Source: Bacillota bacterium (GTDB lineage: Bacteria; Bacillota; Clostridia; Lachnospirales; Lachnospiraceae). Taken from it: a DNA stretch of 64,000 nucleotides. Numbering within the stretch: position 1 is the stretch's first letter; each line of letters starts with the position of its first letter. Shown piece after piece: positions 53,965 through 63,360 of this stretch. The position numbers were made by a program, and so were the translations under genes. The stretch spans positions 62,001 through 126,000 of the forward strand of contig JAEWMB010000036.1 of the NCBI GenBank assembly GCA_023457255.1, given 5' to 3'. The notes under the pieces were generated by a model. It was not told the DNA's origin and did no database searches. It saw only the letters and a program-made list of their open reading frames with translations.

Positions 53965-56796
53965 ATGGCTTCAAAACAAACAGGGGCTCGTTCTAAACCG
54001 TCACAAAGACAAGCTGCGTCAAGAGCAAAGACAAGTGATTCGAAACGAACGAATCAGTCAAAGGGGAAACAAACCGGGAGCCGATCCTCAAAAGCATTTA
54101 GTAAGAAGCAGACGAAAGAATATCTTGAAGAAAATGAATCGATACGTGATGAAGTTGTTCTTATCATTACTGCGCTAGCATCCTTTTTGCTTCTGTTAAG
54201 TAATTTTGATTTGTGTGGCCCAATTGGTAAAAAAATCAGGTACTTTTTCTTTGGAATGCTAGGCCATTTTACATATGTGTTCCCATTTGCACTTTTTTTC
54301 TTTATCGCATTTGCAATCTCAAATCGAGGAAGTGTGATTGCCAGAAGAAAAATAGTCGGAAGTATTGTATTAATTTTTACACTAACCGCTTTGATTCAAA
54401 TGCTGGAGGGCTATAAAGAAGAAATTAAGTATTTTGAATATTTTACTCAGAGTGCAAAAAACTATAATGGCGGCGGTCTCATAGGGGGGACGTTGGTCTC
54501 TGTTTTATGCCCGCTGTTTGGCAGCATAGCAACTGTCATTATTCTAATAGTGATGCTCCTATTATGTTTTATTTTCATTACCGGCAAAGCCTTGCTGACG
54601 CTAATGAGAGAAAAAGGAGAACAAAAATTAAGTGATCACCGCCAGATGAGAGAAAATTATGCAAAAGAATTTAAACAGCTCGATATGGAAGACGAAACCT
54701 ATGGAGATGAACGTAGAAAACCTCGAATTGTTACTTTACAAAAGCAGGCGAGTGAGAAAGTGAAATCTTTATTTGGGGAGGACGAGGACGATATTAGCTG
54801 CGATGAGATGGAAGATGGGCCGGTTAGCTTTTTAGAGGAGCTGAAGCGAAGAGGAAAAGATAAAAAGCATAAGAAGAAGGAAGCGGCAGAGGAACCGATT
54901 TCGATGTTTGAGATGACGGAAATAAAATCGGAACAAACAGAGGGAAATATCGCGGATATAAGTTTTTCTCCATCGGAGGGAATGCTGAAGGAAGTAAATT
55001 CTATCTATGAGGAGGAATTAAATCGGAAGTTTGGTCAGGGAGAAGGTTTTAATCAAGCGGATAATAATACGTTTTATGAAGCGAAAATCATTAAGCCGGT
55101 AAACAAGCAAGAAGAGTTTCAAAAGAGTGAGGCTGTCAAGGAAATGAAAGCCTGGGATGATCAGGAGAGTTCAATCCTTCAAGATAACAAGTTAGAAGCA
55201 TCGGCTCCTTCTTCTGTGCCGGCGGGCGATTCTATTGAAAATGAGGTTAAACCTAAGGACGTAAAAGCAGGGAATGGTTTGGAAGAAGTATTATCGGTAG
55301 ACCAAACGGCAGAGCTGCAAAAAAAGTATGAATTTCCTTCCATTGATTTGCTGGGAAAACCTAAGGCAAATCAAAGAGGAATGACAGAGAAAGATTTAAA
55401 AGAGACTGCAATGAAGTTACAAAAAACTTTGGAAAGCTTTGGCGTTCGTGTCACAATAACCAATATTAGCTGCGGACCTGCAGTAACAAGATACGAATTA
55501 CAGCCGGAGCAGGGGGTTAAGGTTAGTAAAATCACCGGTTTAGCCGATGATATCAAGCTTAATCTGGCAGCAGCGGATGTACGTATTGAGGCACCGATTC
55601 CAGGAAAGGCAGCAGTAGGGATTGAAGTACCAAACAAGGAAAACTCTGCCGTTATGTTAAGAGAACTCCTTGAAACAAGAGAATTTAACAATCATCCGTC
55701 GGACATTGCGTTTGCTGTTGGCAAAGATATCGGTGGACAGGCAGTCGTCACAGATATTGCTAAGATGCCTCACCTTTTGATTGCAGGTGCTACCGGTTCC
55801 GGTAAATCGGTTTGTATTAATACACTGATTATGAGTATCTTATATAAGGCGAATCCGGCAGATGTGAGACTTATTATGGTCGATCCTAAAGTGGTAGAGC
55901 TTAGTGTCTATAATGGAATTCCACATCTTTTAATTCCTGTTGTAACAGATCCCAAGAAAGCATCGGCTGCACTAAACTGGGCAGTGATGGAAATGACAGA
56001 CCGATATAAGAAATTTGCAGAATATGGTGTGAGGGATTTAAAGGGGTATAATGAAAAAGTTGCAGAGATTGCACATCTTAACGACCCGGCATTTACAAAA
56101 CTTCCTCAGATTGTTATTATCGTGGACGAGCTTGCGGACCTTATGATGGTAGCTCCTGGTGAAGTGGAGGATGCCATCTGCCGCTTGGCACAGATGGCAA
56201 GAGCAGCGGGGCTTCATCTTATCATAGCGACACAGCGTCCATCGGTAAATGTTATTACCGGTTTGATCAAAGCCAATGTGCCATCAAGAATTGCATTCTC
56301 CGTATCCTCTGCGATTGACTCCAGAACTATTTTAGATGGTTCCGGAGCAGAGAAGCTTCTTGGCAAGGGTGATATGCTATTCTTCCCTTCTGGTTATCCA
56401 AAACCGGTACGTATTCAAGGTGCCTTTGTATCCGACAAAGAAGTAAGTGCGGTAGTTGATTTCCTAAAGGGTCAGAATCATCAAATTACTTATAATGAAG
56501 AAGTCAATGATAAAATCAAAAATGTTCAAATTTCATCGGCTGCAGGAGGAGCAAGCAGTGGAAATGACAGAGACGAATACTTTGTGGAAGCCGGTAAGTT
56601 TATCATTGAAAAAGACAAAGCCTCCATTGGTATGCTGCAGCGTGTATATAAAATTGGATTCAACCGTGCAGCAAGAATTATGGAACAGCTATCCGATGCC
56701 GGTGTTGTCGGTCCGGAAGAAGGTACAAAGCCAAGAAAGATCTTGATGTCGCTGGAAGAATTCGAGCAATATGTTGACGAATATGTTTCAATGTAA
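53965..56796 (+). CDS. ftsK: DNA translocase FtsK/SpoIIIE
   Basis: A 943-residue protein. A basic N-tail of about 60 residues precedes four membrane helices (about 65-210), then a long acidic and charged linker (about 225-440). The alpha-beta motor has Walker A GATGSGKS at about 615, Walker B IVIIVDELADLMM, and LHLIIATQRPSVNVITG. The C-terminal gamma winged helix is GMLQRVYKIGFNRAARIMEQ. It pumps chromosomal DNA through the septum in division and sporulation. Whether it is the FtsK or SpoIIIE paralogue is not decided by sequence; the tepA neighbour favours SpoIIIE. AAAAGGAGGAG precedes the ATG. Confidence 0.93.
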   Translation: MASKQTGARSKPSQRQAASRAKTSDSKRTNQSKGKQTGSRSSKAFSKKQTKEYLEENESIRDEVVLIITALASFLLLLSNFDLCGPIGKKIRYFFFGMLGHFTYVFPFALFFFIAFAISNRGSVIARRKIVGSIVLIFTLTALIQMLEGYKEEIKYFEYFTQSAKNYNGGGLIGGTLVSVLCPLFGSIATVIILIVMLLLCFIFITGKALLTLMREKGEQKLSDHRQMRENYAKEFKQLDMEDETYGDERRKPRIVTLQKQASEKVKSLFGEDEDDISCDEMEDGPVSFLEELKRRGKDKKHKKKEAAEEPISMFEMTEIKSEQTEGNIADISFSPSEGMLKEVNSIYEEELNRKFGQGEGFNQADNNTFYEAKIIKPVNKQEEFQKSEAVKEMKAWDDQESSILQDNKLEASAPSSVPAGDSIENEVKPKDVKAGNGLEEVLSVDQTAELQKKYEFPSIDLLGKPKANQRGMTEKDLKETAMKLQKTLESFGVRVTITNISCGPAVTRYELQPEQGVKVSKITGLADDIKLNLAAADVRIEAPIPGKAAVGIEVPNKENSAVMLRELLETREFNNHPSDIAFAVGKDIGGQAVVTDIAKMPHLLIAGATGSGKSVCINTLIMSILYKANPADVRLIMVDPKVVELSVYNGIPHLLIPVVTDPKKASAALNWAVMEMTDRYKKFAEYGVRDLKGYNEKVAEIAHLNDPAFTKLPQIVIIVDELADLMMVAPGEVEDAICRLAQMARAAGLHLIIATQRPSVNVITGLIKANVPSRIAFSVSSAIDSRTILDGSGAEKLLGKGDMLFFPSGYPKPVRIQGAFVSDKEVSAVVDFLKGQNHQITYNEEVNDKIKNVQISSAAGGASSGNDRDEYFVEAGKFIIEKDKASIGMLQRVYKIGFNRAARIMEQLSDAGVVGPEEGTKPRKILMSLEEFEQYVDEYVSM

Positions 56797-56901
56797 GTTG
56801 TTAATGATTCATTGTTGTTGATATAGTTTAAGCATGAAGTATTGTAATGGTAATTTCCTGATTTTTAATAGTAAGATAATAGGATAATAAGGGAGGTTCC
56901 T

Positions 56902-57801
56902 ATGAACGCATGGCTCATTGCCAATCATTTTCTTATGAGTAATAAATTTAGTGAACTGACTGATTGGTTATTTCAGGCGGCAAAGGCTTCCAATATAGAG
57001 ATGGAGATTAAGACAAATGCAGAATGCCTTGCCTTTCTTGGAAGGGGAGGAGAGGAGGCATTTCGAAAGTTCCACAAAACGCTCCCTGAATTTGTTCTTT
57101 TTTGGGATAAGGATGTTAGGCTGGCGAGCTATCTTGAAAGTATTGGAATACCGGTCTACAATTCCTCCCGGTCAATCGCACTTTGTGATGATAAGTCGAT
57201 GACGCACCTTACATTAGAGCGGTATAAAATACCCATGCCAAAAACAATCTTAGCCCCGATGACTTATGAAAATATCGGGTATACCGATTATGATTTTCTA
57301 ATGCAGGTGGGAGAGGAACTTTGTTATCCGTTGGTAGTAAAGGAGTGTTTCGGTTCCTTCGGAGCTCAGGTTTTTCTTGCAAAGGACGAATTCGATTTAC
57401 TTGAAAAAGTAAAACGAATAGGAGTAAAACCTATGTTGTTTCAGGAATTTATCAAAAGCAGTGAGGGCAGGGATCTTCGGTTACAAGTAGTTGGAAATCA
57501 AGTGGTAGCCGCAATGTATCGTTATTCGGATGTTGATTTTCGCGCCAACATATCAAATGGCGGTAAGATGAAAGCTTATCAGCCCACGGATGAGCAAATC
57601 GCTCTTGCGCTTGAATGCAGCAAAAGGCTTGGCTTAAGTTTTGCAGGTGTTGATTTATTATTTGGTGAAAATGACGAACCAATTGTATGTGAAGTCAACT
57701 CCAATGCTCATTTTAAAAATATCTTTGACTGTACAGGAGTGGACACTGCCAAGCAGATCATTGACTATATACTTATTCAGAAGGGGAACCAAAGATGTTA
57801 A
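56902..57801 (+). CDS. ATP-grasp ligase, RimK-like, first of a pair
   Basis: A 299-residue protein. The N-terminal preATP-grasp domain (1-100) is followed by an ATP-grasp core: PLVVKECFGSFGAQVFLA, FIKSSEGRDLRLQVVGNQVV, GVDLLFGENDEPIVCEVNSN. The last block is the Mg-binding E-x-N motif. RimK-type members add amino acids, often glutamate, to a carboxyl group. The substrate is not predictable. The stop codon overlaps the start of the second ligase (ATGTTAA), so they are translationally coupled. GGGAGG precedes the ATG. Confidence 0.8.
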   Translation: MNAWLIANHFLMSNKFSELTDWLFQAAKASNIEMEIKTNAECLAFLGRGGEEAFRKFHKTLPEFVLFWDKDVRLASYLESIGIPVYNSSRSIALCDDKSMTHLTLERYKIPMPKTILAPMTYENIGYTDYDFLMQVGEELCYPLVVKECFGSFGAQVFLAKDEFDLLEKVKRIGVKPMLFQEFIKSSEGRDLRLQVVGNQVVAAMYRYSDVDFRANISNGGKMKAYQPTDEQIALALECSKRLGLSFAGVDLLFGENDEPIVCEVNSNAHFKNIFDCTGVDTAKQIIDYILIQKGNQRC

Positions 57802-58658
57802 TTTGGATGGTCTATCGGGAAGCGGATGCTAAGAAAAATGAGTGGTATATCAGGGAGCATCAAGAGATTGGCAAGTCGATGGGACTTGAAATCAAATTAA
57901 AACTTGTGGAGGATTTAGAAATCGGCGTAAAAGAAGGAGCTTTCATTCTATCCGAGCATAAAAAAAGTGTAAAACCGCCGAAGGCAGCAATTATCCGAAC
58001 AATCTGGCCGCTGCTTAGTGAACACTTAGAGGCAATGGGAATAAGAGTCTTTAACTCAGCTTTAATTTCTGCAATGTGCAATGATAAAGCAAGAACATAC
58101 CGTGAAATATTGAAACTAAATATACCAATTATCCCAACGGAGTTTGTAAAGAAAGAAAACTTAGAAAGAAAGTTAACCATGGAAACAAAGCCCTGCATTG
58201 TAAAATCGGTGGATGGCCACGGCGGGAGTGAAGTATTTTTGATATCAGGCGAAGATGAGGAGGAGCAATTGGCAAAGATACGATGCCTTAAGGCGAATGA
58301 TTTTGTTATCCAACCGTATATAGAAGGAAGGAAACAAGATTTACGTGTCTATGTTTTGGGAAACAAGATTCTGTCCTGCATCCTTCGTACAGCCAAGCAA
58401 GGCTTTAAATCAAATTTTTCGCTGGGAGGAACGGTTTGCGAGTATCAGCTAAAATCGGGAGAACTAGAGCTTGTACAAAAGATAATCGAGGCGTATTCCT
58501 TTGATTTGGCCGGTATTGACTTTTTGGTGAAGGAGGATGGCAAGTTAATCTTTAACGAGATAGAGGATGTAGTTGGGGCTCGTATGTTATACCAATGCAC
58601 GAAGGTAGATCTGGTGAAAGAATATCTTTGCTACATATGCCGGGAGATGAAGTTGTAG
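57795..58658 (+). CDS. ATP-grasp ligase, RimK-like, second of a pair
   Basis: A 287-residue ATP-grasp protein overlapping the first by 7 bases. Motifs: CIVKSVDGHGGSEVFLI, PYIEGRKQDLRVYVLGNKIL, and the metal-binding end AGIDFLVKEDGKLIFNEIED, where Asp/Glu-rich residues replace the E-x-N of the first ligase. It is only moderately similar to its partner, so the two may add different groups to one acceptor. No carrier peptide or transporter gene lies next to them. Pathway unknown. Confidence 0.8.
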   Translation: MLIWMVYREADAKKNEWYIREHQEIGKSMGLEIKLKLVEDLEIGVKEGAFILSEHKKSVKPPKAAIIRTIWPLLSEHLEAMGIRVFNSALISAMCNDKARTYREILKLNIPIIPTEFVKKENLERKLTMETKPCIVKSVDGHGGSEVFLISGEDEEEQLAKIRCLKANDFVIQPYIEGRKQDLRVYVLGNKILSCILRTAKQGFKSNFSLGGTVCEYQLKSGELELVQKIIEAYSFDLAGIDFLVKEDGKLIFNEIEDVVGARMLYQCTKVDLVKEYLCYICREMKL

Positions 58659-58717
58659 CAGTGTTTATATTTCTACAAATATATGCAGAAAATAGGAGTT
58701 TTTTCTAAAAAACTACT

Positions 58718-58745
58718 TTGAAAAATAGTCGAATTATGATAAAAT
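58718..58745 (+). promoter_or_regulatory. Promoter of a short transcript
   Basis: TTGAAA (58718-58723) and TAAAAT (58740-58745), 16-base spacer, 60 bases after the ligase pair. Confidence 0.5.
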
Positions 58746-58751
58746 ATTATC

Positions 58752-58832
58752 GATGTTTCAATAGAAGCAATTCAGATACCATATAGCGGCGATGGAGAAG
58801 TATTCAAATGACCTATATGGTATTTATTTTTT
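58752..58832 (+). ncRNA. Candidate small RNA with its own terminator
   Basis: From the predicted start (about 58752) to a terminator: ATACCATATAG (58776-58786) pairs perfectly with CTATATGGTAT (58813-58823), then TTATTTTTTG. No coding frame fits, and no riboswitch consensus was recognised. No + strand gene follows for about 1.2 kb, so it is more likely a free small RNA than a gene leader. Confidence 0.4.
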
Positions 58833-59243
58833 GTGATAAAGATGCGTTAATATAAGGTATGCTTGGAATATTGATCCATAAGAAAACGTTTTGAAGTTCT
58901 TTCCTCTTTCGAGAGGGAAGAGCAGAATATTGATAAGCGAGAGAGCTTTTTGAAGAGGCTGGAAGAAATGTATAAATCTTTGAAATGGAAGCATTACCAA
59001 CAATTGTGCAATGCAAAAAGTTTATAGTATGTTATAATAGATTATGTTCCAATAACGATGGCGGAAATTGCACGCACACCGGCAAGCTTCGCCGAATACG
59101 AAAGACAAGAAGAGGAAGACATCGGAATCAACATATTATTACTGGCATGATAATAGTGTTGGTGCTGTAAATTCTAATTTACGACAGAAATGAAGGTAAA
59201 AAAGTTAATAGCATGCGAAACTTTAAACTGCAAAGGAAAAAGG
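58833..59243 (+). other. Gene-poor stretch with decayed coding scraps
   Basis: From about 58880 to 59027 one frame reads a charged helical sequence without a start (FEREEQNIDKRESFLKRLEE, end NAKSL, stop). At 59058-59150 a 30-residue frame (start MAEIARTPASFAEYERQ, end NILLLA) with GC-richer codons follows an extended -10 (TGTTATAAT, 59030-59038) but has no ribosome site. No family recognised for either. Confidence 0.3.
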
Positions 59244-59294
59244 AACTGTGCTAGGCTGGTCTTTGTAATACCAAGATGCCTAACACAGTTTTTT
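59244..59294 (+). terminator. Terminator-like hairpin
   Basis: AACTGTG-CTAGGC (59244-59256) pairs with GCCTA-ACACAGTT (59278-59290), then TTTTTT. It could end transcripts from the promoter at 59030. The - strand gene remnant also stops inside it. Confidence 0.65.
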
Positions 59295-59909
59295 GGCGTT
59301 TAGGAATTAGGGGTACTTTCCTCAAATATAATTTTAGTTTTGATACCATTGTTCCATTTTTTATATACTGTAATGTTTCTTCATAAATCTTAATTGTTTC
59401 CTCTACACGTTCTTTAGTCCAAACATACCAACCTTCTGTTGGATTATAGCCTTTTTCACCAATAATGTTTTGCAGCGCTTCTTTTTCGTTATCCAGCCAG
59501 ATTTTATATTCTTCATAAGTCCACCATTTGACATCCCGGGTAGGGAACATAGTTTCATATTCCTTCTCTGTCAGCGGTGTCCACGTTGCTCCTTCATCAA
59601 AACTGTAAAGGGTTTTTCTATCGGTTTGATTTACATAGGAAATTATGGTTTCTGATGAGGTTGCTAAATCAATAGTTTCATTTTGCTCAATGCCGGCAAT
59701 TGGCAGGGGAGCGGAGGCTAAATCAATGTTATCATAGGGCTTAGTATTGGGAATAACGGTTAAGCCTTGGATTTTAAATTCATTCACATAAGATGAAATC
59801 ACTGTTTTTGGAATAAACATTTGCCTTTAAACTCTTTGGCAGCTATATTAATCAAAGTTGAAAGGATAGTAAGGGGGATAGCCGCTAAAAGCAGGAATAT
59901 TAGTCCCCA
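59251..59909 (-). pseudogene. Remnant of an M56/BlaR1-like membrane protein
   Basis: On the - strand, 59909-59822 reads a membrane helix and start of a linker (LIFLLLAAIPLTILSTLINI, AAKEFKGK) in one frame; after a shift at about 59820 the frame 59820-59251 continues (MFIPKTVISSYVNEFKIQG...) with SFDEGATWTPLTEKEYE and WWTYEEYKIWL, blocks I associate with C-terminal domains of clostridial M56/BlaR1-type proteins. The catalytic N-terminal part is absent, and a TAA stands before the helix. A 189-residue reading alone could still be made. Confidence 0.45.
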
Positions 59910-59966
59910 TTATAAGTCGGATACGAATAAATAATAATGAAATCTCTTTTTTTCTGAGAATTTTTT

Positions 59967-59975
59967 GTTATAATG
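59967..59975 (+). promoter_or_regulatory. Extended -10 promoter of fhs
   Basis: TGTTATAAT at 59967-59975; no clear -35. It is 37 bases before the start codon. Confidence 0.6.
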
Positions 59976-60011
59976 AAAGCAAAGATAGAAAGAGGGTAGG
60001 AGGAGCTAGAC

Positions 60012-61682
60012 ATGAAGTCTGATATAGAGATTGCTCAGGAAGCAAAAATGATACACATTCGTGAGGTTGCAAAGTCGTTAGGCATCACAGAAGAAGACCT
60101 GGACTATTATGGTAAATACAAAGCGAAATTCACGGATGAGCTCTGGAGTAAAATTAAGGACCGAGAGGATGGAAAGCTAGTCCTTGTAACGGCAATTAAT
60201 CCGACACCTGCCGGAGAGGGAAAGACAACAACTACCGTTGGTCTTGGACAAGCCTTTGGCAGACTGAAAAAGAATGCTGTAATTGCACTTAGAGAACCCT
60301 CCTTAGGGCCTTGTTTTGGTATTAAGGGTGGTGCTGCCGGCGGCGGCTATGCACAAGTTGTACCGATGGAGGATTTAAACCTTCATTTTACAGGTGATTT
60401 TCATGCGATTACTTCAGCAAATAATTTATTGGCGGCTATGCTTGATAATCACATCCAGCAGGGAAATTCGCTAAACATAGATGCCGGTCAAATCACATGG
60501 AAACGTTGTCTTGATATGAATGACAGGGTACTTCGTAATATTGTGGTTGGACTTGGAAGAAAAGCAGACGGAGTGGTTCGTGAAGACCATTTTATTATTA
60601 CCGTGGCTTCTGAGATTATGGCAATACTTTGCCTGGCTAGTGATATGCAGGATTTAAAGAAAAGATTAAGCCGGATTATTGTTGCATATACCTATGATGG
60701 CAAACCGATCACTGCAAACGATTTAAAGGCAGTCGGTTCCATGGCTGCTTTACTAAAAGATGCCATTCGCCCAAATCTTATTCAGACGGTTGAGAATACG
60801 CCTGCTATTATTCACGGCGGACCATTTGCTAATATTGCCCATGGATGCAATTCAATAAGAGCGACAAAGACAGCACTGAAACTAGCCGATTATGTTATCA
60901 CAGAAGCAGGATTTGGTGCCGACTTAGGTGCAGAAAAGTTCTTGGATATCAAGTGCCGAATCGCTGATTTAAAACCGGCAGCAGTAGTGTTAGTAGCTAC
61001 AATTCGGGCATTAAAATATAACGGTGGAGTTGATAAGGCGGATTTATCCACAGAAAATATGGAAGCTTTGCAGCGAGGTATCGTAAACCTTGAAAAGCAT
61101 ATCGAGAACATTCATAAATATGGTGTTCCGGTTGTTGTTACTCTAAATAAATTTTCTAGTGACACCGCAAATGAGTTATCTTATGTAAAACAGTTTTGTG
61201 AAGTAAGGGGCTGCGAATTTTCTTTATCCGAAGTATGGGAAAAGGGTGGTGAAGGCGGTATTGATTTAGCAGCTAAGGTGATTAAGACTATTGAAACCAA
61301 AGAAAGTAATTATCATGCCTTATATCCGGATGAAATGCCATTAAAACAAAAGATGGCAACAGTTGCAAGAGAAATCTACGGAGCAGATGGTGTAACCTTT
61401 CATGAAGCTGCAGCAAAGGAATTAGACCGTCTGACGGAATTAGGATTCGGGAATCTGCCGGTTTGTATGGCTAAAAATCAATACAGCTTATCGGATGATC
61501 CAGGAAAATTAGGCAGACCGGCGAACTTTACCGTAAACATTAGAGAGGTATATGTGTCTGCGGGAGCAGGATTTGTGGTTGCTATCACCGGTACGGTTAT
61601 GACAATGCCCGGACTACCTAAAGTTCCGGCAGCGGAGCGAATTGATGTGAATGAAGAAGGCGTCATCACAGGACTATTTTAA
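60012..61682 (+). CDS. fhs: Formate-tetrahydrofolate ligase
   Basis: A 556-residue protein of normal length. The P-loop AINPTPAGEGKTTTTVGLGQ, ALREPSLGPCFGIKGGAAGG, DFHAITSANNLLAAMLDNHI and the C-terminal ITGTVMTMPGLPKVPAA match the family. It makes 10-formyl-THF from formate, ATP and THF, feeding purine synthesis or the acetyl-CoA methyl branch. It links with the THF-controlled folT and folC upstream. AGGAGGAG precedes the ATG. Confidence 0.95.
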   Translation: MKSDIEIAQEAKMIHIREVAKSLGITEEDLDYYGKYKAKFTDELWSKIKDREDGKLVLVTAINPTPAGEGKTTTTVGLGQAFGRLKKNAVIALREPSLGPCFGIKGGAAGGGYAQVVPMEDLNLHFTGDFHAITSANNLLAAMLDNHIQQGNSLNIDAGQITWKRCLDMNDRVLRNIVVGLGRKADGVVREDHFIITVASEIMAILCLASDMQDLKKRLSRIIVAYTYDGKPITANDLKAVGSMAALLKDAIRPNLIQTVENTPAIIHGGPFANIAHGCNSIRATKTALKLADYVITEAGFGADLGAEKFLDIKCRIADLKPAAVVLVATIRALKYNGGVDKADLSTENMEALQRGIVNLEKHIENIHKYGVPVVVTLNKFSSDTANELSYVKQFCEVRGCEFSLSEVWEKGGEGGIDLAAKVIKTIETKESNYHALYPDEMPLKQKMATVAREIYGADGVTFHEAAAKELDRLTELGFGNLPVCMAKNQYSLSDDPGKLGRPANFTVNIREVYVSAGAGFVVAITGTVMTMPGLPKVPAAERIDVNEEGVITGLF

Positions 61683-61726
61683 CTTTTGGATTGATTGGTG
61701 CAGACAGATGTTAAATTCATGCTTTG

Positions 61727-61768
61727 AATAATCCTCCGTAAGCATTTGGTTTACGGAGGATTATTTTA
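61727..61768 (+). terminator. fhs terminator
   Basis: Perfect 15-bp stem AATAATCCTCCGTAA / TTACGGAGGATTATT (61727-61741, 61751-61765), loop of about 9 bases, then TTTACTTT. Confidence 0.8.
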
Positions 61769-61838
61769 CTTTAAATTATTTTATTTATCTTGTTTCGCCA
61801 GGGACCGTATCAACATGGAATCGTCGGATAGCCTAAGC

Positions 61839-62264
61839 TTATTTGCTTCCAAACGCTTGTTCACAATAGATACAGCGGTATACGCCTTTATTCTGGTCTG
61901 CTAATTTAAAGCGGTGAGGAAGCTCTTGTTCAATTGAGGTGATGCATCTTGGATTTTTACAGCGTATAATTCCAGTTACGAGTTCTGGAAGATGTAAATG
62001 ACGTTTTTCGATAATAACACCATCTTCAATAATATTTACAGTAAGGGTCGGATCTAAGACACCCAGCATATCAAGATCAACCACAAGAGGACCTTCAATT
62101 TTTATAATATCTTTTTTGCCCATTTTGTTACTTTTCGCATTTTTTATAATAGCAACGCTGCAATCTAATTTTTCGAGATGCAGGTATTCATAAATCTTCA
62201 TAGCACATCCTGCCTGGATATGATCGATTACAACTCCTTGAGTCAGCCCGCCAATATTTAACAT
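61839..62264 (-). CDS. pyrI: Aspartate carbamoyltransferase regulatory subunit
   Basis: A 141-residue protein. The nucleotide-binding N-domain (GGLTQGVVIDHIQAGCAMKI) is followed by a C-terminal zinc domain with Cys-x4-Cys (CKNPRC) and CIYC, the site joining it to the catalytic chain. PyrI lets ATP and CTP control ATCase. It lies 70 bases downstream of pyrB and is co-transcribed. GGGAGAA precedes its ATG. PyrI is not general in Firmicutes, but is common in clostridia. Confidence 0.92.
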   Translation of the reverse strand: MLNIGGLTQGVVIDHIQAGCAMKIYEYLHLEKLDCSVAIIKNAKSNKMGKKDIIKIEGPLVVDLDMLGVLDPTLTVNIIEDGVIIEKRHLHLPELVTGIIRCKNPRCITSIEQELPHRFKLADQNKGVYRCIYCEQAFGSK

Positions 62265-62334
62265 AAGTTCTCCCTTCTGATATAAAACTTAGCGATATGT
62301 CAATTGTATTCATTTTACCAGAGGTATTACAATC

Positions 62335-63258
62335 TTATTCCTCCGGTACTGCATTTAGCAAGGTTATGATTAATGCCATACGGACGTAAACACCAAACTC
62401 AGCTTGTTTAAAGTAAATAGCACGAGGATCGTTATCAATCTCGGTAGCGATTTCATTCACACGCGGAAGCGGGTGAAGTACCAGCATATCTTCTTTGGCG
62501 CCTTCCATCTTCTTAGCATCTAAGATAAAGCTGTCCTTTAAGCGAATGTAATCTTCTTCATTAAAAAAACGTTCTTTCTGAACTCTTGTCATGTAGAGAA
62601 TATCAAGTTCTGGCATAACCGCTTCAAGAGTTTTCACTTCTTCATATGGAATATTCCCGCCACCGAGAACTTCTTCTCTAAGATAAGCAGGAATCTTTAA
62701 TTCCTCTGGCGAAATCAAAACAAACTTAATCCCCTCATAACGAACCATTGCATTAATCAAGGAATGCACGGTACGGCCAAATTTTAGGTCACCGCAAAAA
62801 CCGATGGTTAAGCTATCCAAACGGCCTTTTAAATTTTTAATGGTTAATAAATCAGTGAGAGTTTGGGTCGGATGATTATGACCGCCGTCACCGGCATTAA
62901 TGACCGGAATAGAAGAATAAGAAGAAGCGACTAGCGGAGCACCCTCTTTTGGATGACGCATTGCACAGATATCGGCATAACTAGAAACAACACGAATTGT
63001 ATCAGCAACACTTTCACCTTTTGCAGCGGAGGAGGAATCGGCGGAAGAAAAGCCTAAGACACTACCTCCAAGGTTAAGCATTGCAGCCTCAAAGCTAAGT
63101 CTTGTTCTTGTACTTGGTTCGTAGAAGAGAGTAGCAAGTTTTTTTCCTCTGCAGCATTCGGAATACTGTTTCGGATTGGCGATGATTTTTTCAGCTAAAT
63201 TAAGAACATCCGATAACTCCGAAAGTGATAAATCTAATGGACTGATAATATGTTTCAT
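62335..63258 (-). CDS. pyrB: Aspartate carbamoyltransferase catalytic subunit
   Basis: A 307-residue protein. The start ATG at 63258 follows TTGGAGGT; the in-frame TTG at 63270 is inside that site. Carbamoyl-phosphate motif: EPSTRTRLSFEAAMLNLGG; aspartate loop: HPTQTLTDLLTI, and VLHPLPRVNEIATEID. It makes carbamoyl-aspartate, committing to pyrimidines. The leader has no PyrR-type attenuator, so control probably rests on PyrI. Own promoter upstream. Confidence 0.94.
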   Translation of the reverse strand: MKHIISPLDLSLSELSDVLNLAEKIIANPKQYSECCRGKKLATLFYEPSTRTRLSFEAAMLNLGGSVLGFSSADSSSAAKGESVADTIRVVSSYADICAMRHPKEGAPLVASSYSSIPVINAGDGGHNHPTQTLTDLLTIKNLKGRLDSLTIGFCGDLKFGRTVHSLINAMVRYEGIKFVLISPEELKIPAYLREEVLGGGNIPYEEVKTLEAVMPELDILYMTRVQKERFFNEEDYIRLKDSFILDAKKMEGAKEDMLVLHPLPRVNEIATEIDNDPRAIYFKQAEFGVYVRMALIITLLNAVPEE

Positions 63259-63287
63259 AAGCACCTCCAATGTTTTTTCAACTACTC

Positions 63288-63316
63288 ATTGTACTATATG
63301 TAATCCTTATTTACAA
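63288..63316 (-). promoter_or_regulatory. Promoter of pyrB-pyrI
   Basis: On the - strand TTGTAA (63316-63311), 17 bases, TACAAT (63293-63288); 30 bases before the pyrB start. Confidence 0.7.
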
Positions 63317-63360
63317 GAAGTTTTTTCACCATTGCAGAGCCGGTGCTGTATTATTATGAA

